NCBI RefSeq assembly: GCF_030169785.1
Contig: NZ_CP125854.1
Coordinates: forward strand, 372,001 to 436,000
Source of the DNA: Bdellovibrio sp. 22V
GTDB taxonomy: Bacteria > Bdellovibrionota > Bdellovibrionia > Bdellovibrionales > Bdellovibrionaceae
Direction: 5' to 3'
Length of the DNA: 64,000 bases
The translations under genes were made by a program, and so were the position numbers. How positions within the stretch are numbered: position 1 is the stretch's first letter; every line of letters starts with the position of its first letter. The notes under the pieces are model-generated. The model did not search any database. It saw only the letters and a list, made by a program, of their open reading frames with translations, and was not told the DNA's origin. Below are positions 9,927 to 17,528 of the stretch, piece after piece.

Positions 9927-12900
9927 CTAGAACCGAATTCTTGTTCTGGACCCTTTGCCTTCCGGTACAAAACCATTTTGTCTCATCCAAAGAAGAGCCT
10001 TCCTTAGTCTTTCCGGCGGGAATAGCTTTTTTCGTTCACTCCATTTGTCCCTAAACTCTGCCACGATCTGATCATCGGTCGGATTTTGCTTTTGCAGAAG
10101 CAGATCATTCCAACAAGCAAAGAGTGTCGCTACTATTTCCGTCTGAATCGAATTTAAGTTTGTGAGAATTTCAAGTTTGGAATGTACCTCGTCCCAAGAC
10201 TTTCCTAGTCTTTGCCTAATATAGTTTGAACCTAAAGAGATTTTGTCTGCCTTACTGTAGGTGATTAGTTTTTTATTTTTTCGAAGTTTTGTTTCAGAAG
10301 TTTTAAATAAGCCTTCTTTGACACCCAATGCTTCTATTCCAAAAGATTTGCCGTAAATCGCCTGCAAGGCAACAGGACCCGCTGCCTCTCTGTAGTATTC
10401 TGTCTTCAAGTCCAATGGTGATGATTGATCCAGTAGATAAAATACTTTTGCGAGCTTTACCCGGCCTAGCCTTTGTTTCTCATGCGCATCAACAATTAGA
10501 CAACCGAGCCCCAGACGGTCTCTAATGTGAGTCTGAATAGAAGTGTCATTAAAGATTTGAGGCGGCTCATTGGCTTCCATATAACCAGCGAAGCTAATCG
10601 ATTGCCACCCTCCAAGCTCACTGAGCATCGAATCTAAGGCGCTGACTTTCTCTACAACAAGATTTATATGAGTTAGCACTTTTTGAAAGTCCCTAATGGA
10701 GTCGCTGGTCAGGGCCAAAGACTTTCTTTCCTTGAGCCATTTTTCGCAAACTTGATATCCCCCGACTGAATACTGCCAGACACTTGCTGGGACCCCTTCA
10801 AAGTACTGCTTTTTGTTGATGTAGATTCTGTTTTCCTCATATGACACTTTTTGAATTTTCCCGCTGCCCTCAATCGGAAATTTTCCAATGTATTGTGCAC
10901 GTCCGACGACGTCTCGAAGACTTACCAAATCAGTTAACGCTCGACCAAACTCAACTATCTTCCAGAATGTTTCCCTGTCTTTAGGGAGAGGAATTCTAGG
11001 AAACTCAATTTTCAACCAATCCCAGTAGAGGGAGCGGTACTCGCTAGAATTTAGAACAGCGAATACATAATTCATTACATCAGCGACCCCGCAGGTTGTA
11101 TCAGCGCCGGTCGTATCATTTACAAGCTCAACACCTATCGCGGTTCTTAAGACCTTCGCGAATTTTGCACTTATGTTCGGTACTCGCTCGGCATGCCCAT
11201 TTTCATTGAATTTCGGATCTAACAATTGAGCTTCGTCCTCGGAAAGATCCCAATACTCATAAAGAAATCCCGGATAAATTCTGTCTGACACGTGATGATT
11301 GGTTACCAAGTTGATGTCTGCCAAGCCGTTGACAAACGAAACGTGGCGAAATCCGTCGTCTACTGTTTGTCTATAAGTTACTACCCCAAGATTTTCATTT
11401 AGGAAGTGCCTCATGACTTTGTCCCGAGCCCTTCCAAGCGCTTGCGGGTCGTAATAAATATACCTTCTGTCAAACGGCCGAAACCAATACGGACGGATAT
11501 TCTCTCTGGAGTATTCGAGGTCCTCCAGTTTTTTAACCGACCAACCTGGTGACTCATAGAGCGGAAAACGATCATGCAATGAAGCGTCAGTGGGATCTTC
11601 TAAAATCTCTTCCCACCGTTCCGCAAGTGCTTCCGCTGAGTCATCTACAAAGAGCGGATCTCGCTTAGTTTGAATACCAGAACTACCCACCACGAATATT
11701 TCATCTACAGAAGGAAATTTAGTGTAGTCGCTTTCGCTATCATGCGTGGTTGGTACAAAAAAGAAATACTTTTCGTCCAGCTCAATCGGTGTCCACTCAA
11801 TAGACTTCCAGCTATTTGCATCCAAATAATCGTATTTCTCTTGTTTACTACCCCAGGCTTCGTGATGAAAGACTCGACCGTACTTTCCTGTTTTAGTACC
11901 GTTTCTGACCAACAAATTTATTGAAACACCTTGCTTAATCTCGAATACGTTTTCGTCTTTTCTACCGTCAGGAGTTTCGGTGGCTTTAACTGAATTCCCA
12001 TGTAGGTCAAAGACGTAGATCTCATCGAATGACTCTAGCAAGCTCTCTCTCATTCTCCGATGCGTGATTCCCTCAATAAAACTGTGGTTTGTGATCATTG
12101 CGATTGCGCCTTGGCCCGTCTGTTCAATTCGCCATTGCGCAAACTTAATGAATTTGATGTAGTCGTCGTCCAAATTCAATTTTTTTTCGTTTAAGCCGGT
12201 TTTATAGTCCTTAATGAGCTCGTTAATCCAATCGCTTCTGTTTTGAGAGCTTACTGCGTAGGGAGGGTTACCCATTACGACCATAACAGGAGCACTCTTC
12301 TTCACTGCGTTTGCGGCGGTAGCCTCTTCGGACAACCATCTTGCAAAAGGGAACAACTGACCCGTGGCTTTGGGCTCATCAAGAGTATTAGTCAGATAGA
12401 TATTTAATCGCTCTTCTTCTGAAGCTTCTTGTGAGAACACCTCTGTTTCGATTCCCAGCTTCATATGTGCCAGAATATACGGTGTCATTAAGAACTCAAA
12501 TCCGAAGAACCTAGGTATCACGTTCTTCTTCAGATAGTCTGGCCAGAGGCCCTCGTTACCTTCAAATTGCTTTTTTAAAAATTTGAACGACTCATTCAAA
12601 AATGTTCCAGTCCCGGTCGCAGGATCGAGAATTGTAACGCGATGATACTCTTTCGGCGTTTCGTTCTGAACAAGTGTCAGCTTTGTGTCGTCAGCAAGGC
12701 CATCAATTATTTCGAATTTTTCCTTTAGTAGCTGGTCGACACTTCTCACGATGAAGTTAACGATAGGAACGGGAGTGTAGTAAACACCACGGCTCTTTCG
12801 TGAGTCAGAGTCGTAAGCATTTAGGAAGGTTTCGTAGAAGTGAATGATTGGATCAGCAGTATTTTGCCCCTGGCGAAAATCTTCAGCCAGTGCATTGAAG

Positions 12901-13736
12901 TCTACTCGGTTCATTAGGTTGACAAGGTCTTCGACAACCCAGACTACGCGGTCCTCAAGATCGGGTCCCGCAAGGTTTAAGAAAATTCGCCTCAAAAATG
13001 GATTACTTCTCGGTATTGCGTAGGAAGCGGTTTCTCTCTGCAAAATACTGTTCGTCATGTTTAGGCGAGCAGTAAAAAGTCCGTATGGAAGCGTTTGTGC
13101 ATAGAGATCAGAAAACTCATCTTCATCCAAAGTAGGTAACAAGATTGTTCTGAAGCTTGAAAGCTGATGGAATAAGTTTCCTCCTTTATCTGCGTCTTTA
13201 AGAGCCTTTTTAATGCCATACCGAATTAGCTGAGCCAGACCTGCCATCCGCGTTGCAAGTGCCGACGAGGATGTGATGATGGGCAATCGAACTCTTAGAA
13301 AGGCATCGAGGACGGACTTTGAGTCCTCAATCATTTCTTTGCTTTGCATCAACTTTTTGTTTTTGAGTTCTGCGATACTAAATCTGTCTCTAAGAGAGCC
13401 CTCTACATACCATCGGAACTCTAAGTAGTTAGTGACGATGAGATTTGGCAGCGCCTTTTTGTATCGAACAATCTGTTCTGATTCTTCTAGATCGTCTAAA
13501 TCCGCGCCCAAGTCTTTGGTTTCAATGTGCCCGAGCGGCAAACCACTTTCTGACAAGAGAATGTCCGGCGCCCCACAGTTAACTCGTCGAGGCTCATTTG
13601 TAATTTCAAATTCCTCGCTTGAGATCTCTTTAAGGAACTGAATTAGTGCTGGTCTGTATGTGTGTTCAGTTGCAACACCAGACTTAAAGTGTTTCTGAAC
13701 CTCTGAAATGTAGGTGCGAAATGCTGCATCTTCCAT
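9927..13736 (-). CDS. Single-chain restriction-modification enzyme (type IIG/ISP-like N6-adenine methylase-nuclease)
   Basis: A 1269-residue protein that appears to combine nuclease, methyltransferase and target recognition. Residues 24-74 carry a PD-(D/E)xK-like nuclease signature: E24, then GAPDILL with D58 and HIETK with E72 and K74. Around residue 370 is the SAM motif DPATGTGTF, and around 487 the amino-methyltransferase motif NPPY, as in gamma-class N6-adenine methylases. Residues 650-1050 match the type ISP C-terminal region. I see no DEAD-box helicase motifs, so it is closer to type IIG than classical type ISP. Residues about 1090-1269 (GRVKLAKVFYLLDQ ... YREAAGP) look like a Panacea-type tail. 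It lies alone in the island. Confidence 0.88.
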   Translation of the reverse strand: MEDAAFRTYISEVQKHFKSGVATEHTYRPALIQFLKEISSEEFEITNEPRRVNCGAPDILLSESGLPLGHIETKDLGADLDDLEESEQIVRYKKALPNLIVTNYLEFRWYVEGSLRDRFSIAELKNKKLMQSKEMIEDSKSVLDAFLRVRLPIITSSSALATRMAGLAQLIRYGIKKALKDADKGGNLFHQLSSFRTILLPTLDEDEFSDLYAQTLPYGLFTARLNMTNSILQRETASYAIPRSNPFLRRIFLNLAGPDLEDRVVWVVEDLVNLMNRVDFNALAEDFRQGQNTADPIIHFYETFLNAYDSDSRKSRGVYYTPVPIVNFIVRSVDQLLKEKFEIIDGLADDTKLTLVQNETPKEYHRVTILDPATGTGTFLNESFKFLKKQFEGNEGLWPDYLKKNVIPRFFGFEFLMTPYILAHMKLGIETEVFSQEASEEERLNIYLTNTLDEPKATGQLFPFARWLSEEATAANAVKKSAPVMVVMGNPPYAVSSQNRSDWINELIKDYKTGLNEKKLNLDDDYIKFIKFAQWRIEQTGQGAIAMITNHSFIEGITHRRMRESLLESFDEIYVFDLHGNSVKATETPDGRKDENVFEIKQGVSINLLVRNGTKTGKYGRVFHHEAWGSKQEKYDYLDANSWKSIEWTPIELDEKYFFFVPTTHDSESDYTKFPSVDEIFVVGSSGIQTKRDPLFVDDSAEALAERWEEILEDPTDASLHDRFPLYESPGWSVKKLEDLEYSRENIRPYWFRPFDRRYIYYDPQALGRARDKVMRHFLNENLGVVTYRQTVDDGFRHVSFVNGLADINLVTNHHVSDRIYPGFLYEYWDLSEDEAQLLDPKFNENGHAERVPNISAKFAKVLRTAIGVELVNDTTGADTTCGVADVMNYVFAVLNSSEYRSLYWDWLKIEFPRIPLPKDRETFWKIVEFGRALTDLVSLRDVVGRAQYIGKFPIEGSGKIQKVSYEENRIYINKKQYFEGVPASVWQYSVGGYQVCEKWLKERKSLALTSDSIRDFQKVLTHINLVVEKVSALDSMLSELGGWQSISFAGYMEANEPPQIFNDTSIQTHIRDRLGLGCLIVDAHEKQRLGRVKLAKVFYLLDQSSPLDLKTEYYREAAGPVALQAIYGKSFGIEALGVKEGLFKTSETKLRKNKKLITYSKADKISLGSNYIRQRLGKSWDEVHSKLEILTNLNSIQTEIVATLFACWNDLLLQKQNPTDDQIVAEFRDKWSERKKLFPPERLRKALLWMRQNGFVPEGKGSRTRIRF

Positions 13737-14253
13737 GATGTTGTTGTCGAATCATCCTGACTCGAACGTCCCTCATAAACTAGAATATACAAAGGAGCTT
13801 TATGTTGGCAGACCTATCCGAAAAGCTGGTCGTTACTACGTCGACGAAAGTTCTGAAACTAGGATTCTCTACCGACAACTTTTAGGCTGAACATCCAGCT
13901 CAATAATACATCCAGCACTTAGGTCCGTTTTTGGAGTATATTAACTTGTTAGCCTTTAGAAAGTTGAGACATCAATTTTCGCTACGAATACCACGTTAAT
14001 ATATGGATTGAAAATGTCATGTCTATCCCATGCGCCCGAAATTATTGCCGAAGGATCTTTTCCGAATTTTTATTACACGCAAAAGCGCATGCAGTTGGCT
14101 GCGGTATATTCAATTCGGATTAGAGTGTAATAAGTTGTATTACCTCGATGTACTACCGCGATCCTTCAATGGCAAATCGGCGGATCAAAGGTTGTGCCCC
14201 CTCCCATGTCCCCGTTGAGCTGCCTATCTAGTTCGTTTTAGATAGCTATCTTT

Positions 14254-14412
14254 ATGAAATGGCGAAATGAGATCTTGAACTATTTTAAAACCGGTATTAC
14301 TAACGCAAGAACAGAAGGTTTTAACAATGTAGCAAAGCTAGTACAGAAGCGAGCTTACGGCGTTAAGAGCTTTGAAATGTATAGACTCAGATACCTAAAT
14401 GCTTGTGCTTAA
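14254..14412 (+). pseudogene. C-terminal remnant of an ISL3-family transposase
   Basis: A 52-codon frame ending in TAA at 14410 encodes the typical end of ISL3 (DDE_Tnp_ISL3) transposases: TGITNARTEGFNNVAKLVQK followed by RAYGVKSFEMYRLRYLNACA. The conserved N-x3-EG-N-x4-K and RAYG motifs are intact, but the zinc-finger and the first catalytic parts (several hundred residues) are absent upstream. It marks past IS activity in the island. No terminal inverted repeats were recognised. Confidence 0.8.
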
Positions 14413-14508
14413 ATGACTTTTTGAAATTGCCCACCATGGAGCGAGTAGAACCGTAGAACCTGAGTCTTTATTAAAACTCACCCAGTTCGATTTTACGGTA
14501 ACCGGAAA

Positions 14509-14520
14509 TTGGTGGAGGCG
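14509..14520. repeat. Direct repeat at the tmRNA 3' end (proximal copy)
   Basis: TTGGTGGAGGCG, identical to 9794-9805. It covers the encoded CCA end and 3' acceptor strand of ssrA and forms the right boundary of the putative island. Confidence 0.6.
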
Positions 14521-14855
14521 GGGGGAATTGAACCCCCGTCCGCAAGTGATCCGCGATAAGGCGCTACATACTTAGTCAGTGTTTTAGTTTGTTCAGCCAG
14601 CTTCCACTAACAAAATCAGACTGAACACTCCCCCAGTAAATTTAAGCGAGTCTGCTGGAGAAAACCCAACTCACCGAGGTCCCTAAATGACGATCAATCC
14701 AAGCGCGGAACCACCGCAAGGTTGATCGTGCGAGCTAATTAAGCTGCAAGTGCGTAATCGTTGCCAATTACAAAATGCACGTTTTTATCGAGGTCCTCAT
14801 GCGCCCCGGTATGCTCCTTATGTTTCAGCACCCACGTCGAAGCCAGTACGCCCCC
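14510..14855 (-). ncRNA. ssrA: tmRNA (transfer-messenger RNA)
   Basis: Rescues stalled ribosomes and tags the unfinished proteins for proteolysis, with SmpB. Read on the minus strand it starts GGGGGCGTACTGGCTTCGAC and ends GGGTTCAATTCCCCCCGCC plus TCCACCA, so the acceptor stem GGGGGCG/CGCCTCC, the T arm and an encoded CCA are all visible. The tag frame lies at 14739-14765: GNDYALAA then TAA, preceded by TAATT. Length is about 346 nt, normal. No convincing terminator follows directly at 14510; the expected one seems displaced to 9746-9795. ClpXP and Lon, which degrade tagged proteins, are encoded at 41.8-48.6 kb. Confidence 0.96.
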
Positions 14856-15194
14856 ATATGTGTGATTAACAATTGGATTTTTCATTCTCTCACAAGAAGC
14901 GAGAAATTGAAAATCGATTATCCTTTCCGATTTCACCCCTCACATTCAATGATTAAATTTTTAATGACGCAGAAGTTTCCACTTGCTGAGGTTACACGAT
15001 CTTAACGAGTTCCTGACTTAAGCACGGGTCAAAACGCACCAAAAGGTCGAGATATCCACCATTTATAGGCCTATTCCACAGAGTTATCCACAGTGCTGCC
15101 TAAAAAATGGGGCTGAAATGACACTAAAATTTAAGATTCTTAAATTTTCACGAGGGGCTATCACGTTTAATGATAGCCCCATTATTAAGCAGAA
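14856..15194. other. Non-coding stretch with two strong palindromes
   Basis: No gene is visible. It holds the ssrA upstream region and two hairpins: AAAATTTAAG-ATT-CTTAAATTTT at 15127-15149, and GGGGCTATCA-CGTTTAA-TGATAGCCCC at 15154-15180. The second lies just after the TIGR02147 stop at 15195 and is probably its transcript end, although no clear T-run follows. A DnaA-box-like TTATCCACA occurs near 15083 as a single copy. Confidence 0.5.
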
Positions 15195-16328
15195 TTAACG
15201 GAAAAGGTCCGCTGCGGAGGCCGCAGTGGCCGCGAGTGAGCTCACATTTGAGCGGGGATCTTTAGCATTAGGATCTTGCGGTTTCGCGTTCATCGCAGGA
15301 GTTTCTGCAACGACAGTCGCTGGTGCAGCAGGAGCTGCTTCGACCGGTGTTTCAACGATCGCTGTCTCGGGAGCCACATCCAAAGACGGTTTGATCACAG
15401 TTTCTTTCGCAAGATTTTCAACCGCGTTTGTGACAGGGAAAAGTTGGATGTTGAGTTGGTAGACTCTCTCCCCTTTTCCTTTCATGCGCGCGATAGAGTT
15501 GTCTTTGTGAAGACCTTTTCTCATCTGACGAAGTTTGAATTTGATTTCTTCGAACTCCGCTTTCGTCAATGACATCGTCAACGTTCCAAATTCACGGTCT
15601 GTCGGTTGATCTTGATACAAAGACTCAAGACCCAAGTACATCAATTGCGATTGTAACTTACGAACAAGAGCAACGGGGATATCTTCCGGAGACTCAATCA
15701 AGCTGCGGTTCTTTTTAAGCTCGCCCGTCACTTCGTCACGACGAAGTTCGCCAGAGTTGATCAATGTCGTTAAGGCAGTATCGATCTCGTCTTCAGAAGC
15801 TTTTCCACGCAAAAGATTTTTCAAGGAAGCTGTGTCGAAGCTCACACCCTCTTGATCGATCATAGCGTAGATAATCCACGCCACCCAGTTTGGAACTTTC
15901 TCCCAAGTCTTGCGATCGATCTCGCCAGATTTCAATTTGCCAGCGACACGATGCTCGCTCAATTTCTTGAGGTACATATTGCGTTCAGCTGGATCTGTTG
16001 CTTGCGTGAAGTTCACGAGCAAACGGAATTCCTCCGTTTGTTCTTTCATGAAGCCCAAAGCTTTACCGAATTTGCCGATCATATCATCAGAAAGATTTCT
16101 TTTTCCTTCGATGATCATTTTCAAATAGTTCGGAGATTTGATATTCGCCGCTGCAGAGAAAACCGCATAGTTATAAGCTCTTAAAGAGCCTTTCGAAGCT
16201 TTGCGTTTGTATTGATAGAAATCCGCCAAAAACTGGCGATAGTTCATATAATCAGAAAGTACGGGCGGAACGAGCGAACCCATTGAAATTTCTTTGCCTT
16301 TGCTAAACTCAGGATGATTGTTTTGCAT
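15195..16328 (-). CDS. TIGR02147-family putative regulator
   Basis: A 377-residue member of the TIGR02147 family, known mainly from Bdellovibrio and Fibrobacter and thought to be DNA-binding regulators; the molecular role is not established. Seen: SDYMNYRQFLADFYQYKRK near the N-terminus, IKSPNYLKMIIEGKRNLSDD (helix-turn-helix-like), a central ALTTLINSGELRRDE wing-like segment, and the closing YQLNIQLFPVT motif found in this family. The last 60 residues are a low-complexity Ala/Pro/Val/Glu tail, unusual for the family. The ATG at 16328 is preceded by AAAGGAG. The next upstream gene encodes a secreted protein, a common pairing. Confidence 0.85.
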   Translation of the reverse strand: MQNNHPEFSKGKEISMGSLVPPVLSDYMNYRQFLADFYQYKRKASKGSLRAYNYAVFSAAANIKSPNYLKMIIEGKRNLSDDMIGKFGKALGFMKEQTEEFRLLVNFTQATDPAERNMYLKKLSEHRVAGKLKSGEIDRKTWEKVPNWVAWIIYAMIDQEGVSFDTASLKNLLRGKASEDEIDTALTTLINSGELRRDEVTGELKKNRSLIESPEDIPVALVRKLQSQLMYLGLESLYQDQPTDREFGTLTMSLTKAEFEEIKFKLRQMRKGLHKDNSIARMKGKGERVYQLNIQLFPVTNAVENLAKETVIKPSLDVAPETAIVETPVEAAPAAPATVVAETPAMNAKPQDPNAKDPRSNVSSLAATAASAADLFR

Positions 16329-16428
16329 AGAAATCAGTTCTCCTTTGCACCCAAATAGTTCACCTGATTTAAATCGGCAAAACAAGCGTAATTGGTGCAA
16401 AGACCCTTAACTTATTGCAAGGCATAAA

Positions 16429-16457
16429 AAAAGAGGCTCCATCAAGGAGCCTCTTTT
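16429..16457. terminator. Bidirectional rho-independent terminator
   Basis: AAAAGAGGCTCC - ATCAA - GGAGCCTCTTTT, 12-bp perfect stem with A and T runs on both flanks. It lies after the stop of the 16483 gene and separates that gene from the TIGR02147 gene. Confidence 0.85.
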
Positions 16458-16482
16458 GCAGTCGTCGAGTTTGTTTTTACTA

Positions 16483-17352
16483 TTAGTAGCGAGACAAGCG
16501 CAGAGTCACCCCGCGAATGTCGAGATCTCCGCGAGAAATCAACACGATGCTATCAGCACCCTGACCGAGCACGTTATTTTGTGGGCGCACAGTGTATCGC
16601 TGACCGTACGGGCTCACTTGAATTGTCGGAGTTTGATTGAAACCGTTAATCAAAACATCCAGCAAAGCGACGTTGTAAACAGCGCTCGCATCGATTTCGA
16701 TCGCTTGGATTTTATAACCACGGTAGCGATACATATCGATGTATTGAGTTAGATCAAGACGATCGTTTCCATACAAACGAGTGGAAACATAAAGAGGCAC
16801 TTCTTCTCCACGATCCGGTCTGCCAGGACGGCCGGGACGATCAGGGCGACCTGGGCGGCCTCCACCATCATCACGAAGATTGATTGTCACAGATTGAATA
16901 TCTACAACACCACGAACATCCAATTGCAATGAGCGGAAGTCTTCACCGATCACAGCACGATATTGCGGGCGCAGAAGAACTGTTCTTTGCGGAGAGTAAA
17001 CGCTTTCTTCAACTCGGCCATCTGTAAGAAGAGCCAGTTCTGCACGAGGACCTGCGCCGCGAATTTCAATAATCACAGATTCAACTGTATAGCCACGATA
17101 GTTTTCGCCGATGCCTGCCAATTGGCGAAGGGCCAATGTTTCGTTTGAAACGCGACGGCTTAAATAAATAACTTTTTGCTCTTGGCGGCCACTGCCATTT
17201 CCAAAGTCGTCTCCAGGATATGGAGGCAACGGTTCTTGTGGTCTTGGAATTGGCGCTGGGCCTCGATCGCCCGGAATAATATAAGCTTCAGCGGCTAAAG
17301 AAGTCAGAGTGATGACAGCAAAAGCGGCTAAGATACTATTTTTTAGAGTCAT
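16483..17352 (-). CDS. Secreted protein with two tandem homologous domains
   Basis: A 289-residue protein with an N-terminal signal peptide (hydrophobic core AAFAVITLTSLAAEA). After a Pro-rich spacer come two copies of a domain of about 100 residues: copy 1 runs VIYLSRRVSNETLALRQLAG to VVDIQSVTINLR, and copy 2 runs PLYVSTRLYGNDRLDLTQYI to DLDIRGVTLRLSRY. Between them lies a Gly-Arg-Pro-rich linker (GRPGRPDRPGRPGRPDRG). I do not recognise the domain; predicted to be beta-rich and exported to the periplasm or surface. The start at 17352 has GGGGGA just upstream. It precedes the TIGR02147 gene on the same strand but a terminator lies between. Confidence 0.7.
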   Translation of the reverse strand: MTLKNSILAAFAVITLTSLAAEAYIIPGDRGPAPIPRPQEPLPPYPGDDFGNGSGRQEQKVIYLSRRVSNETLALRQLAGIGENYRGYTVESVIIEIRGAGPRAELALLTDGRVEESVYSPQRTVLLRPQYRAVIGEDFRSLQLDVRGVVDIQSVTINLRDDGGGRPGRPDRPGRPGRPDRGEEVPLYVSTRLYGNDRLDLTQYIDMYRYRGYKIQAIEIDASAVYNVALLDVLINGFNQTPTIQVSPYGQRYTVRPQNNVLGQGADSIVLISRGDLDIRGVTLRLSRY

Positions 17353-17462
17353 TATGTCCCCCAAGGTTCTTTGGTGATTCCCCATCCTCCCCTAAAGCAA
17401 CTCGCATACCAAAGCATTTTGGGCCATTTCGACACCGAACTGGTATTAGCACAAATAAAAAA

Positions 17463-17492
17463 GGGACCGCGGCTTGGAGGTTCCGCGATCCC
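17463..17492 (-). terminator. Rho-independent terminator
   Basis: Read on the minus strand: GGGATCGCGG - 10-base loop - CCGCGGTCCC, one mismatch, then TTTTTTATTT. It ends the lipoprotein gene that stops at 17529. Confidence 0.85.
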
Positions 17493-17528
17493 TAAGAAAG
17501 GAACAGTACAACTATGATGTCTTAAATA

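Larger units (their letters stand above)
9806..14509. mobile_element. Putative ssrA-integrated genomic island (restriction-modification island)
   Basis: The stretch between the two tmRNA-end repeats holds one large restriction-modification gene, a degraded ISL3 transposase end and non-coding scraps. Seen: flanking 12-bp direct repeats, insertion exactly at the 3' end of ssrA, and a strong terminator stranded beyond the far repeat. Known: tmRNA and tRNA 3' ends are common integrase targets. Missing: no integrase gene remains, so the element is probably decayed or mobilised in trans. The coding sequence also reads as AT-richer than its neighbours. Confidence 0.55.

Noticed and set aside
13738-13890. 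A 50-codon frame (ends ESSETRILYRQLLG) divergent from the restriction gene, and a 27-codon frame at 13802 with AAAGGAG upstream in another phase
   Set aside because: Two overlapping short frames compete, the first one starts on top of the restriction gene start, and neither matches anything I recognise. Could be debris of the island.
14030-14218. A 62-codon plus-strand frame before the transposase remnant
   Set aside because: Not recognisable as the missing part of an ISL3 transposase and lacks a ribosome site; treated as chance.
15083-15091. DnaA-box-like TTATCCACA, hinting at an origin
   Set aside because: Only one copy, with no AT-rich repeat array or dnaA/dnaN nearby.
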